Assembly (NCBI GenBank): GCA_963753545.1 | Contig: CAVWCQ010000003.1 | Location: 1 to 64,000, forward strand | DNA length: 64,000 nt | From: CAVWCQ01 sp963753545 | GTDB taxonomy: Bacteria; Chloroflexota; Anaerolineae; Aggregatilineales; Aggregatilineaceae | Direction: 5' to 3' | Shown: positions 35,467-46,596 of the stretch, one piece after another | Position numbering within the stretch: position 1 is the stretch's first letter | Layout of the letters: every line of letters begins with the position of its first letter | Made by a program: the position numbers and the translations under genes | Notes under the pieces: generated by a model | The model's input: the letters and a program-made list of their open reading frames with translations, nothing else | Told to the model about the DNA's origin: nothing | Database searches by the model: none

Positions 35467-36105
35467 CTACTGGCACAACGGTTCGATGCGGTACTGGGCG
35501 CGCTCCTCGCAGCTGAGATCGCGCACGTAACGATGTTCAAGAGTCCACGCCAGAAGTTCTTGTGCAGTATCAACGCGGTACTGGTAAATAGCGCTGTCCG
35601 GATCGCTGGACGGGATGAACAAACTGCGACCATCTGGGCTTACCGCGAAGTGCCAGGTCGAACCGCGTGGATAGCGGCGAATGGCCTGCCCCGTGGCGAT
35701 ATCCCATTGCAGAATGACTTCATCGTACCCGCTGGTGAAGGCGGTACGCGCATCCGGGCTGAAGTGGACATCAATCACAGGTTGGGCGTGCCCTACGAAA
35801 CGCCGTAGTTCGGCACCAGAGTTCAGATCCCAGAGTCTCGCCAGACCGTCATCACTGCCGGAAATCGCCATCAACCCGTCAGGGCTAAATTCAATACCGT
35901 CTACAGGTATACCGTGATCGAAGCGGCGGATTTCCTGGCCCGTTGCCACATCCCAGAGAATAATCAAGCCGTCTTGGGAACTGGTCAAAGCCGTGCGCCC
36001 ATCGGGGCTAAATTCCACGTCATTGATTGCCAGCGTATGTCCCTCCAGTTGGGCTAATACCTGACTGGTCTGCACATTCCACAGAATACCCAGGCCATTA
36101 TCCAT
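35467..36105 (-). pseudogene. WD40 C-terminal segment of the giant kinase gene
   Basis: Last segment of one broken gene spanning 35467-40846. It holds five WD-repeat blades (LGILWNVQT, LIILWDVATG, LARLWDLNSG, VILQWDIATG, and a weak last one) and the natural C-terminus ...YRIEPLCQ. The frame change from the previous segment is at about 36105, where ...GSTILLGD continues as DNGLGILWN. WD40 propellers in such proteins serve as sensor or scaffold. Confidence 0.75.
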
Positions 36106-37500
36106 CTCCCAACAAGATGGTGCTGCCGTCCGGGCTTAATACGGCATCCCGAATGATAGCTGTATGTTCAAATCGTCCGATTTCCTGGCCGGTGCTTACG
36201 TCCCATACCGTGACCAGATGTTCGCCTGGGCTGGAGGTATTGGAAGTCAGAACGACTTGCTGTCCATCGGCGCTGAATTGCAATGACCATACAGCCATGG
36301 GCGCTCCGATACGCCGGATTTCTGCTCCAGTCATGGCATCCAACAACGTTACCTGACAATAGGTGTCGTCGTTCTCGTCATTGAAGGCTTCGATGCAGGC
36401 CAAGAGTGTCTTGCCATCTGGACTGACGGCTAAGGATGGTTGATAAAACATCAGCTCTGCTACGGGCAAACGGTTCTGTGCCCCATCCTGAAAGTCGATC
36501 AGGCGCAGCAAGGGAGTGCCCAGTGCGACTACCGCTAGATGCTCATCGGGAAGAAACTTGACTGATATGGCCCCCCCTGGCACTGCTACCGAGGACAACT
36601 GCATTCCGGTAGATACGTCCCACAGACTGACAGCGCCATTGTTAAAGGTGCTAGCAACCGCAAGAGTTTGCCCGTCGGCACTGAGGTCGGCACTCCCCAT
36701 GATCGGGTTCGATCCTGCCTCAAAGCGGCGAATCTCCTGGTATGTTTCCAGGTCCCAAACGATCACCGTGCCAGTTGAGCGGACGGTAATAGCCGTACGC
36801 CCGTCGGGAGTGAACAGGATATCATTGAGCCAGCCAATCGTATTGATGTCCTGCTTCTCACCAAACTGGTGGATAATCTGGCCAGCTTCTGCGTCAACCA
36901 CAGCCAGTGTCGCATCGTTCATCACCGTAAGGATCGTCCGGCCATCTGGGCTAAACTCCGCACCCAGCAGCCCTTCTTTAAACCCCGGGATGGTTCGAGC
37001 TACGTGACCAGTGCTTACATCCCAAATGATCAGTTCCGCTTCACCTCCTGGAGAACAACCGGGGAAACCACCACCATTGCTGCCAAGATACCGCCGCCCA
37101 TCTGGGCTGAACCTCCTGCCCACGAAGAGACAATTATTCAGGATACGGCTGGTGTCAAACGTGCGGATCAGGCTACCAGTTGCTGCATCCCACAGAGCTA
37201 TGTCAACTTCTTGTGTTCCTTGAGAGTTCCCGGTAGCCGTGAGTACTGAAGCTCCGTCAGGACTGAAAGTAGCAAAGGTCCACCCATCTTTGTAGTCCAG
37301 CAGTTCGTGGAGGGCCATTCCGGTGTCAACATCCCAGATGGTGATGGTGCTTCCAGCAGATGCGGAGACCGCCCTGCGACCGTCAGTCGAAAGAGAAACG
37401 TTCACAATCGTCTGGCGATGGTTGACATCGTACACACGGACTGTGCCCGGAGCGTAGGCTGCCTCGGACAGGATCAATCTGTGCCTGGGAGGAGGGATTG
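36098..37500 (-). pseudogene. WD40 segment of the giant kinase gene
   Basis: About 465 residues with nine WD-type blades, from STITIWDVDTG through VTVWDVSTGQ, each ending in the FSPDGRTILT-type turn. With the last segment this gives about fourteen blades, enough for two seven-bladed propellers. The open frame extends to 37600, but sequence upstream of about 37490 is out of frame with the protein. Confidence 0.75.
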
Positions 37501-39495
37501 GCGGTGCGGTTGGCCGCCACAGCCAACGCCAGGGCCGTGTCCATATCACCGCTGACCAATGCCGCTCGTGCCCCGTTGACCAGCGCCAGACCCTGGGCAT
37601 GATCGCGTTCTATTTGGGCGATCAAAGCGTTCGCGTCACTGGTAGCACGGGCGTCTTGAGCTTCATTGCGCTGCCCAAACGCGAAGAGAGACAGCCCAAG
37701 CGCTGCCACCAAGAAGGCTGCCAGCCCAGCGACCAGATAACGCAGGCGGTTGGCGGAGCGCTTTTGCAAGGTTAGTTCACGCGCCTGGCGTTCGTGCTCG
37801 GAGCTCTGGCGGCGCTGATGCTCGGTCAGACTGGCGTCGATGTAAGCGTGTTCTTCCTGGGTCAATGCGAGGGTGGTGTGGGCCGCCCAATCTTCAAACT
37901 GGGCTAATCGTGACCCTGCCAGCAGATAATCGGGATCGCGCGCTGCCTGTTCCCATTCAGTCATAGCCGCTGCGAGTAACCGTTCCTGGCGGACATCGCC
38001 CCGGCTCTCATCCAGCCAGACGCGGAGTGTTTCCCACTCCCGCAGGAGCGCCTCGTGGGCGACTTCCACCGTTGGTCCACGCGTCACCGGGTCGTGGTCA
38101 AAGGTCAGCAGCCGGGAACGGTCAAAAGCCCGGATCACCTGCTGCATCACGGCAGAATTGCCCCCAAGCGACAGTAACTCGGCCTGGAGCGCGCGCCGCC
38201 GGGTGTCCTCATTCCCTTCCCCGAGCGTAATCAGACGCAGAAAGACCTGCCGGGCCGCTTCCTGGCTGGCCGGATCGAGGTTCTCATAGACCTCTTCCGC
38301 CTTGCGTGCAAGCGCGCCTTTCGCCCCGCCGATGGTCTGGTAGCTGTCCAGGGTCAGGGTGTGGTTGGAACGGTGCTCGAACAACTCGGTCAGGGCGTAT
38401 TGCAGCATGGGCAGCGCACCGGGCTGGTCTGTCACATCAGCGACAATAGCCGCGGCCAGTCCTGCCTCCATCCGTACGCCGACCTGTTCCGCCGGTATAG
38501 AGATCGCCCGCTCCAATTCCTCCGAGGTCAGGGGCAGCACAACATGAGTACGCTGGCTGACCAGCGTCCCGAAGTCGGGATGCAGCAGTGGGCGGTCGTA
38601 GAAGTCGGCGCGCAGCGTAATGACCACACGGATCGGGCTGCGCGGGTCGGTCACCGCGGTGTACAGACTGTCCAGCACATGGCGTGTCTCGGCGGACTCA
38701 TCGGCTAAGGTGAAGACCTCTTCAAACTGGTCAATCACCAGCAGCAGCGTGGCCCCTTCGGGTAACACTTGACGGGCCGCTCGCAGCAGGCCGCGACGGT
38801 TTTCGCGCAGCAGGGGCAGCAGACTCAAGCCCGGCGCAGCCGCCAACCGGATCAGGGCCAGTTCAATTTCTTCCAGGGGGTGAGATCCTGGCAGCAGGTC
38901 GGTGACGAACCAATTCTCTGCCCCCGGCAGCACCCCGCGTCGCAGGGCAGGCAGCACCCCCGCCTCGACTACACTGGACTTGCCGCTGCCACTGGGTCCG
39001 ACCACGGCCAGAAAGCGCGCCAGGGAATCCTCCTCCGCCAACCGGGTGACCAACTGATCAACCAGTGCCTCTCGCCCGAAGAAATCGGCAGCGTCGGCTT
39101 CCGAAAAGGCGCGCAGCCCCTTGTATGGGTTGCGCAGCGCGACCAGTTCATCGGCAGGCGTCCAGGTGTGGGTCAGTTCCAATGGGGAAACGGCGAGGGC
39201 TGAAGCGGCTGGTTTAACCGAGGCGGTGGGTCCGGCTGCTTCACGGAATGCTTTGGCCAGGCTGAGCGCGTCCGCGTAGCGCTGCGCCGGGTCTTTCGCC
39301 GTCGCCTGTTGCAGCACCTCATTCAAAGCGGCGGGCAAATCAGGCCGCACGTCTTGCAAGGAGGGCAGCGGCTCGGAGAGCTGTTTGTACAGCAGCGCCG
39401 AGGGGGACAGGTCGTCGGGGAAGGGTTGTTGGCCGGTGAGGACTTCATACAAGAGCAGTCCAAAACTGTACAGGTCGGACTGGGGTGAAACCGGC

Positions 39496-39515
<20 letters not shown>
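37480..39515 (-). pseudogene. Kinase C-lobe, nSTAND ATPase and membrane segment of the giant gene
   Basis: Begins in the kinase C-lobe (LYSFGLLLYEVLTGQQPFP). A linker leads to the nSTAND1 module NPYKGLRAFSEADAADFFGR, with Walker A VVGPSGSGKSSVVEAG and Walker B LLLVIDQFEEVF. A coiled-coil-like stretch (ERQARELTLQKRSANRLRYL) and one membrane helix (VAGLAAFLVAALGLSLFAFG) follow. The frame breaks near 37490, just as the WD40 region begins. It implies a membrane-anchored signalling ATPase with an extracytoplasmic or cytoplasmic propeller; the side is not decidable. Confidence 0.8.
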
Positions 39516-40486
<971 letters not shown>

Positions 40487-40503
<17 letters not shown>

Positions 40504-40846
40504 CCAACCACAGGTCGCTGTTGGCGCGCAGGCTCACCGTTTCCCGGGTGATTTCCACATATTGTCCAACGACCTGGTTGAGGCTGTGCAGGGCCACCCG
40601 CAAATTGGACAGCGCCTGGGCCTGGGTGCGCTCCTCCCACAGCATCTCGGCCAGCACTTCGCGAGGCATCGTGCGCCCCGTGCAGGCCAAATAGACCAGC
40701 AGCGCCGGGACTTTGCGCGAGTCAAAGCCCGTGATGGGTTGGTCCCCGATGTGTATGCTCAGGCCGCCAAGCGTCCGAATCGCTAACCGCTCCCCCATCG
40801 TCTTCCCCTCCGAACGTTTCTCGAACGATAGCCGAATGTGAGCCAA
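40487..40846 (-). pseudogene. SARP-type winged-helix N-terminus of the giant gene
   Basis: About 119 residues. IRTLGGLSIHIGDQPITGFD and RKVPALLVYLACTGRTMPRE followed by LAEMLWEERTQAQALSNLRV are the OmpR-like winged helix of SARP/BTAD activators. The frame breaks at about 40500, directly before the BTAD domain. Start either MAHIRL (40846) or MGERLAIRT (40798). Confidence 0.75.
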
Positions 40847-40943
40847 GCGAGGTCTGTGCCATCGCCGAACGGCTGTTTCCTAAGCTGAGGATGAAAACGC
40901 GATGCCCCTGAAACCAGGGGTAGGAACAGCCAGGAGGTCGACC

Positions 40944-41786
40944 ATGAATGCCCAAATCACTTTCAGTGTAGCACAGATCGCTCAGCCCCGGATCGCTTGC
41001 CGGAAGGCCTTCCTTCTGGTCGGAATGGTCGTCTTTGCGCTGCTCCTGTTCGTCTTCAAACCCGCTCTGGCCGTGGGTCCGGATCTGCTATCGCTGGCCG
41101 ACCTGGTCCGCAACGGCCAGGGGGAGGTGGCGCTGCAGCAGGTGGCTGAGTTTGCCCAACAGCTTGGCGGCTGGATGCCTGCTCCTGGCGATGAACTTGT
41201 TTTCGACCCCTATATGTCCCGCAAGGTGCGCGGCTCGTCGCTGGATTACGACGAACTGCCCGACTGTGCGGATCCCCAGGTCAGCCCAGACGAAGCCGCC
41301 TGTATCCGCCAGTTCCGCACACTGGAACGCCAGGTGCGCTTCGGGCGTTCCCTGTTCACGACCCCTGCTGAGGATGGCACGGACCAGCCGCGTCCAGCCT
41401 TCGACGATCTGCTCTCGACCTATATCGAGGAAGTCGGTCACTCCTGGCAGGAATATCTGTATGAAACCAATGGGCAGGGCAGCGGAGCACGCACGCGCCA
41501 GACCAGCAAGGCAGAATCGGAGCGTTGGGCAGCAGGCCGCGAGTACCAGATTAAACGCTACATCCTCAGCCTGGACGGAACCCTCTTCACGCTCTCCGAT
41601 GAGCAGCGCGACACCCTGCGCACTCAGATTTGTGAAGGTTATGCCAACCCCCTGGGGCACAACGTCCCGCTTTACCGTGCTCCGCAGGGTTGGCCCAATC
41701 CCGAGGGCTGGCCGACAACTACTCCGACAATTGAAGAGCTTCAAGCCTTCTGCGGAACTCATGGAACGGGCGACTTGTCAGACTGA
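40944..41786 (+). CDS. Secreted hypothetical protein
   Basis: 280 residues from ATG 40944, chosen because AGGAGG lies 7 bases upstream. A long signal sequence or anchor (LLVGMVVFALLLFVFKPALA) is followed by a soluble domain rich in Asp, Glu and aromatic residues. The stretch STYIEEVGHSWQEYLYETNG has an E-x-x-x-H-x-x-x-E spacing that could bind metal, but it is not a standard HExxH site. Two Cys pairs (CADP...CIRQ and ICEG...FCGT) may form disulfides outside the cell. It is divergent from the giant kinase gene by about 100 bases and could be its partner (inference). Family not recognised. Confidence 0.65.
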   Translation: MNAQITFSVAQIAQPRIACRKAFLLVGMVVFALLLFVFKPALAVGPDLLSLADLVRNGQGEVALQQVAEFAQQLGGWMPAPGDELVFDPYMSRKVRGSSLDYDELPDCADPQVSPDEAACIRQFRTLERQVRFGRSLFTTPAEDGTDQPRPAFDDLLSTYIEEVGHSWQEYLYETNGQGSGARTRQTSKAESERWAAGREYQIKRYILSLDGTLFTLSDEQRDTLRTQICEGYANPLGHNVPLYRAPQGWPNPEGWPTTTPTIEELQAFCGTHGTGDLSD

Positions 41787-41860
41787 CCCTAACGCTTGAG
41801 GAGGCCGATGAATAGCCGGGTCATACTTACTCTTTGGCCTGCCTCGTTTGAGTACCCGTC

Positions 41861-42100
41861 GTCACGTGTCTACAAAAGCAGGGAAACAAAAAGCCCGCCC
41901 TACCAGGCGGACTTCTTATATCGAACACATATTGTACTGAAACGGGAGCGACGGGGCTCGACCGGGTACGTGTATACGACCTATCATCTTCATCTCGCGC
42001 CATGTTGCCAGTCAGTTCTTTGCCAACAAAAGAGCCAATATAGCATAACATATATCAATACCATTTTGCCGGGAGGCTCCACTTAAATGGAGCCTCTTTT
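41861..42100 (+). repeat. Dispersed element, copy 1
   Basis: First of three copies. Direct repeats ACGTGTCTAC (41864) and ACGTGTATAC (41968) are spaced 104 bases. Between them lie a terminator-like hairpin (GCCCGCC/GGCGGAC) and GGGAGCGACGGGGCTCGA, which on the minus strand resembles a tRNA T-arm and 3' acceptor end. A second hairpin, GAGGCTCCA/TGGAGCCTC at 42073-42096 followed by TTTT, ends the element. It lies just outside the catabolic cluster that starts at 42322. Confidence 0.7.
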
Positions 42101-42321
42101 ATATCTTAAAAGCCTAAATTTTAAGCGATAAAGTGTAAAACGAAATAGCGGCCTCAATCAGTTATTGGGTAACAAATAGCTTCTCCGTACACGAACAGTA
42201 TATCGCTCTCAAGAATAGCCGCACCTTGAAAAGTGGACAACGATCATGAATTGAGTACATGAGCGTTCCATAAAAACAATCTTCGACTGACCAATTTTTG
42301 TGTTCCCGCCGCCAAGGAAAT
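42101..42321. other. Gap between repeat copy 1 and the dehydrogenase gene
   Basis: AT-rich, no gene. It holds the end of the minus-strand dehydrogenase transcript; no separate terminator was recognised. Confidence 0.4.
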
Positions 42322-43518
42322 TTAGGCATTTAGAATTTTCTCAACGATTTTGCCATCAGCTTTTGTTCTCAGAATAAGTTTAATCCTGCTGTCGGGAAGC
42401 ACTTCCCGCTTGATCAGGAAATGATCATGGTCATAATCCAGCAGGTTGAGGCCAGTTGCAGCATCTTCTGTGCCGCGCCAGTCCTCCAAGACAACTGGTT
42501 CCCACTGCTTAGAATGGGTGGATCGATAGGCTGCATCCATGATGGCATTCACTACATAGCCATCGTAGAAGGTTTCCATGGGTGCCGTGCCATTTTCGAG
42601 TGCCTTCAGGATGTCGTCAAACATAGCAGTATAACCCAATGCACCGATCTCATCGCCTACCGGGAACAGCCATCCGGTATCGCTCTCCGACTTTTCGGTC
42701 ACGTAGCTCTTCTCCCCCCTAGATGAGAAAAGGTCGAACCCAGTGCGCAACCAGTGGTTGAGCCAGATCGTGCCTTCCGTGCCTGTGACCTCGTCGCGCA
42801 GATCCATCCCGCCTCGGAAAGTCCAACTCACCTCAAACTGGCCGATAGCGCCGCCTGCGTAGCGGACCAGGCCGATTGCATTGTCTTCTGCTGCAATGGG
42901 ATGCACCTGTGTATCAGCCCAACACATGACTTCGAGCGGCCTCACATCCTTGCCAATAAAATTACGACCAATCTCGATACAGTGGCTGCCCAGATCGACA
43001 ATAGCGCCACCGCCAGCCTGTTCCTTGTCCCAGAACCACTCGCTGTGAGGCCCGGAGTGCGCCTCCCGCGAGCGAGTCCAGAGCACTTTGCCAATCGCTC
43101 CGCTGCGTACTGACGACAAGGCCTTGAGTGTTTTTGGCGTGTAAACTAAGTCTTCCAGATAGCCATGAAATACCCCCGCCTGCTCCACCGCGTCCAACAT
43201 ACGCTTGGCCTCAACAGCATTTCGGCCTAATGGCTTGGTACATAACACCGCCTTGCCATGTTCCGCAGCCAGCAATACAACTTGCTCGTGCAGGTTATTA
43301 GGAAGACCAATCACGACGATTTGCGTTTCTGGGTGTCTGATGGTCTCAAGGAGATCGGTGGTCCAGGCCGGAATCTTCCAGGTTTCAGCGAACTGTCGCG
43401 CGCGCGCTTCTGTACGGGAATAAACCACAGCAACCTGCTCTTGGCTGCGCGCCTGCTGCAAGACCATCGTATAGTACGTGCTGATGAGTCCTGTCCCTAG
43501 CATAGCGAATTTTCGCAT
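42322..43518 (-). CDS. Gfo/Idh/MocA family dehydrogenase
   Basis: 398 residues. The N-terminal Rossmann motif is MLGTGLISTYYTMVL. The family KP motif is present as CTKPLGRNAVEAKRML, although the usual preceding Glu is Thr. GGGAIVDLGSHCIEIGRNF carries the catalytic Asp/His region. Such enzymes oxidise sugars or inositols with NAD(P). It is divergent from the UroD-like gene across a 136-base promoter region, so both arms of the cluster start from the same place. Confidence 0.9.
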   Translation of the reverse strand: MRKFAMLGTGLISTYYTMVLQQARSQEQVAVVYSRTEARARQFAETWKIPAWTTDLLETIRHPETQIVVIGLPNNLHEQVVLLAAEHGKAVLCTKPLGRNAVEAKRMLDAVEQAGVFHGYLEDLVYTPKTLKALSSVRSGAIGKVLWTRSREAHSGPHSEWFWDKEQAGGGAIVDLGSHCIEIGRNFIGKDVRPLEVMCWADTQVHPIAAEDNAIGLVRYAGGAIGQFEVSWTFRGGMDLRDEVTGTEGTIWLNHWLRTGFDLFSSRGEKSYVTEKSESDTGWLFPVGDEIGALGYTAMFDDILKALENGTAPMETFYDGYVVNAIMDAAYRSTHSKQWEPVVLEDWRGTEDAATGLNLLDYDHDHFLIKREVLPDSRIKLILRTKADGKIVEKILNA

Positions 43519-43595
43519 GACAGTTCTCTCCTTTTGGGTGGATGACCAAGCACAACCGAATCATAAAACAGGACGAACCGCCTGTGCAACTTTGC

Positions 43596-43625
43596 TTGAC
43601 AAGGGGGAGTACTATTGACTACGAT
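43596..43625 (+). promoter_or_regulatory. Possible promoter of the catabolic operon
   Basis: TTGACA at 43596-43601 and TACGAT at 43620-43625 with an 18-base spacer. The -35 is perfect and the -10 weak, as expected for a regulated operon. The first gene starts at 43655. Confidence 0.4.
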
Positions 43626-43654
43626 CCAGTTGACGCCTTACCCAAAGGACAAAG

Positions 43655-44809
43655 ATGATGAAAGAGATGCTGCCGCGTGAACGTGTTCTTGCCGCACTCA
43701 ATCACAGCGAACCGGATCGAGTTCCTATTGCGTTGGGCGGTGGACCTTACGGCGTGGTGGATGATCTGTATTTCCGACTGCTCAAACACCTGGGGCTGGG
43801 CGACCCTGTGAAACCGTTCCGCACAGGCCACAATATCTCCTACATGGACGACCGCCTTCTGTCTCGTCTGGGTACAGACACCCGCTATGTCTGGCCGGGT
43901 GCTTCACCCACTACACCAACAATCCAAACGGAAGACCCAGATACATTTCTGGATGCATTCGGGCAAATCTGGAAACGAGCCGTTCCTTATTATTATGCCG
44001 ATAAAGGTATTCTCTCGGTGGCTGAGAATATTGATGACATTGAACGGATCGTCACCTGGCCTGACACCAGATCACCACACTGGACCGTGGGAGTGTCTGA
44101 GCGAGCAAGCAGCCTTCGTGAAAACGCTGATTATTTTGTAATTGCTCGCATGGTTACATCGCACGGCGTTTTTCAGACCGCTTGTGATCTGCGCGGCATG
44201 GCTGAATTTATGCTAGATATGGCGATGAATGAAGATTTTGCCTTTCACCTCCTCAACCGTGTGACAGAAACGATTAATGGGCTACTGAAGGGGTATCTTG
44301 AGGCGGCTGGGGATACGATTGATATGATCGAACTACCCGGTGATGATTATGCATCCAACGAGAATCTGCTGATCTCGCCTGTTATGTTCAGGCGCTACAT
44401 CAAACCAGCACTTACGCAATTGGTCACGACGATCAGAGAATACAATGCCGATTTGAAAATCATGCTGCACAGTGATGGTATGGTCGAAAAACTTTTGCCG
44501 GAATTCATTGATCTAGGTATTGATGTTTTGCACCCGCTGGAACCTGTTCCGGCGCTCGATCAAGCGGCGATAAAGGTGAAATATGGCAGCCAACTGGCCT
44601 TCCTGGGTGGCATTGATATTGCGCACGCGATGCCCGGCAGTCGTGAAGAGGTAATCACTGAGGTCAGGCAGCGCATCGCTCAGTTGGCTCCTGGTGGCGG
44701 CTACATTCTCGCCCCGGCAAACCATCTGCAAGCGGATGTACCCGCCGAAAATGTCGTGACTCTCTTTGAAACTGCTCACTCATACGGCACGTATCCCCTG
44801 AAGTTTTAG
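43655..44809 (+). CDS. Uroporphyrinogen decarboxylase family protein (methyltransferase-like)
   Basis: 384 residues of the UroD/MtbA superfamily: MLPRERVLAALNHSEPDRVP at the N-terminus, then a (beta/alpha)8 barrel with LKIMLHSDGMVEKLLPEFID and GGGYILAPANHLQADVPAEN near the end. Family members outside haem synthesis are corrinoid-linked methyltransferases or enzymes of unknown function in catabolic clusters. The genomic place (before SIS, AroE-like and FAD genes) argues against haem synthesis. No corrinoid protein gene is nearby. First gene of the plus-strand operon. Confidence 0.85.
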   Translation: MMKEMLPRERVLAALNHSEPDRVPIALGGGPYGVVDDLYFRLLKHLGLGDPVKPFRTGHNISYMDDRLLSRLGTDTRYVWPGASPTTPTIQTEDPDTFLDAFGQIWKRAVPYYYADKGILSVAENIDDIERIVTWPDTRSPHWTVGVSERASSLRENADYFVIARMVTSHGVFQTACDLRGMAEFMLDMAMNEDFAFHLLNRVTETINGLLKGYLEAAGDTIDMIELPGDDYASNENLLISPVMFRRYIKPALTQLVTTIREYNADLKIMLHSDGMVEKLLPEFIDLGIDVLHPLEPVPALDQAAIKVKYGSQLAFLGGIDIAHAMPGSREEVITEVRQRIAQLAPGGGYILAPANHLQADVPAENVVTLFETAHSYGTYPLKF

Positions 44810-44835
44810 CGATTTTGAATCGGAGAAAGTGACCA

Positions 44836-45612
44836 ATGGATGCTTCGTCGGCCTATTTGGATGCGGCAGAAGCGATATTCAAGCGAATTCGCGACCATGA
44901 AATGGAACATATTGAGCGGGCAGCGCAGATCTGCGCGCACACCATTGCGAATGAAGGACTGGTGCATATGTTCGCTACAGGACACTCGCGGATGTTCGTG
45001 GAAGAGATGTACCCGCGTCATGGAAGCTTTCCGGGTTTTCATCCCATAGTAGAGCTATCGCTGACTTACCATAATCAGGTTGTGGGCGCAAATGGGCAGC
45101 GTCAAGCGATGTACCTGGAACATCTTGAGGGCTTCGCGGCAGTCATTTTGCGGAATTTTGTGATTGATCATCCCGACAGCTTTCTGCTCTTCTCCAACAG
45201 CGGCATCAACGAAGTGGTTGTGGAGATGGCCCTGGAAGCCAAAAAACGCGATCTGCCTGTTATCGCCGTGATTTCCAAAGAGCACAGCAACTCGCAACCC
45301 GCCCGGCATAGTTCGGACAAAAAATTGATCGATATTGCCGATGTAACCATTGATAATGGTGCGCCCGCAGGGGATGCGCTGGTCAAGATAGACGGGCTTG
45401 ACGATCCGGTCGGACCTGGCTCTACGATTGGGGCAGCGGCAGTGACCAATGCGCTCAAATGTGCTATTGCGCAGCAGTTGGTTGCGCTGGGCAAACCGCC
45501 GCTGGTGCTGACTAGCAGCTACTTTATAGGCGCGGAGGAATCGAAGCAGCGTTTCGATGATTCGTATGATGATTACCGTCGTCGTCTCAAGCGTGTCTAT
45601 GGATGCGATTGA
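44836..45612 (+). CDS. SIS domain-containing protein (UPF0309-like)
   Basis: 258 residues with a single sugar-isomerase (SIS) domain: GLVHMFATGHSRMFVEEMYP, DSFLLFSNSGINEVVVEMAL and PVIAVISKEHSNSQPARHSS. This matches the UPF0309/phosphosugar-binding family. It binds phosphorylated sugars and may isomerise or de-etherify them. It follows the UroD-like gene by 26 bases and overlaps the next gene, so it belongs to the same operon. Confidence 0.88.
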   Translation: MDASSAYLDAAEAIFKRIRDHEMEHIERAAQICAHTIANEGLVHMFATGHSRMFVEEMYPRHGSFPGFHPIVELSLTYHNQVVGANGQRQAMYLEHLEGFAAVILRNFVIDHPDSFLLFSNSGINEVVVEMALEAKKRDLPVIAVISKEHSNSQPARHSSDKKLIDIADVTIDNGAPAGDALVKIDGLDDPVGPGSTIGAAAVTNALKCAIAQQLVALGKPPLVLTSSYFIGAEESKQRFDDSYDDYRRRLKRVYGCD

Positions 45613-46580
45613 CCGCTATGTCCCGCGCGCCTGAATTTGACGTTATCACCCGTGAAACGCCCACCGCTTATTTTTTTGGCGTGACGACTGAACACTCCAT
45701 CAGCCGAAGAATGTTCCCCCACTGGGCGGAGATTCTAGGCCTAGGAGATGCGCAGCTTGTCGGAGTAAATCTGCCAATCAATGGGCCGCCAGAGTTGTAC
45801 CGGCAAGCGGTTTACCAGATCAAACACGATCCCCTGTCATTAGGGGCAGTTATCACGACTCATAAAATCAGCACTTTGAATGCCGCCCGCGATCTCTTTG
45901 ATATGCTGACCGCTGAGGCGCAGTTGACTCAGGAGGTTTCTTCGGTCTACAAACGCGGCGGCAAACTGATCGGACATGCAGTCGATCCGATCACCTCTGG
46001 CCAGTCGATGCAGCAGTTCATTCCAGCGGGGTATTGGAATCACACCCGCGCTCATATCCTGTGTTTGGGTGCAGGTGGCTCGGCTGTTGCTATCGCCGTT
46101 TATCTGGCCCGATCTCTGCCCCAAGATGATCGCCCCGCGCGAGTGACCTTTGTTAATCGCACGATGCCCCGCATGCAAAACTTGCAGCAGTTGGTAAACA
46201 ACCAGTTGCCCGGCTCAGGCATAGACTTCGAATTTGTAGAAAACAGCGATCCAACCGTCAATGATCGGTTGATGTGTTCGCTGCCACCAGGGTCAATGGT
46301 GATCAACGCCACAGGCATGGGTAAAGACACGCCCGGTTCGCCTATCACTGATGCAGCTATTTTCCCGCAGAACGGTATTGCCTGGGAGTTAAACTACCGG
46401 GGAGAACTTGATTTTCTACATCAGGCCGAAAGGCAGATCGAGCAGCGTCAGCTAACGGTGGTCGACGGGTGGTACTATTTCCTGGCGGGCTGGTCGATGA
46501 TTGTGGGTCAGATTTTCGATGTGGATATTACCCCGGCGCTCTTCTCGGAATTGGCGCAGGCAGCCGCCCAACTTCGTTGA
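45603..46580 (+). CDS. Shikimate dehydrogenase-like (AroE superfamily) oxidoreductase
   Basis: Up to 325 residues; ATG 45618 is an alternative start. The N-terminal substrate domain shows TEHSISRRMFPHWAEILGL and GAVITTHKISTLNAARDLFD (the catalytic Lys of AroE). GHAVDPITSG gives the Asp that takes the place of NTDxxG. The NAD(P) domain has ILCLGAGGSAVAIAVYLARS. The protein is longer and more diverged than biosynthetic AroE, and lies in a catabolic operon, so it more likely oxidises a polyol or quinate-like substrate than makes shikimate (inference). Confidence 0.82.
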   Translation: MRLTAMSRAPEFDVITRETPTAYFFGVTTEHSISRRMFPHWAEILGLGDAQLVGVNLPINGPPELYRQAVYQIKHDPLSLGAVITTHKISTLNAARDLFDMLTAEAQLTQEVSSVYKRGGKLIGHAVDPITSGQSMQQFIPAGYWNHTRAHILCLGAGGSAVAIAVYLARSLPQDDRPARVTFVNRTMPRMQNLQQLVNNQLPGSGIDFEFVENSDPTVNDRLMCSLPPGSMVINATGMGKDTPGSPITDAAIFPQNGIAWELNYRGELDFLHQAERQIEQRQLTVVDGWYYFLAGWSMIVGQIFDVDITPALFSELAQAAAQLR

Positions 46581-46596
46581 ATGATTGGAGTGCAGC

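Noticed and set aside
38769..39203. Plus-strand frames over the giant kinase gene
   Set aside because: Gln-rich and Arg-rich shadows of the minus-strand nSTAND region.
40902..40943. Upstream start for the secreted protein
   Set aside because: The AGGAGG site lies inside this stretch and serves ATG 40944; the extra residues look non-coding.
41941..41980. Complete tRNA gene in the dispersed element
   Set aside because: Only a T-arm and 3' acceptor-like stretch is present; no anticodon arm, D arm or 5' acceptor strand.
43655..44809. Haem-biosynthetic HemE
   Set aside because: The gene lies in a catabolic operon with no other haem genes, and its sequence is closer to the methyltransferase-like UroD branch.
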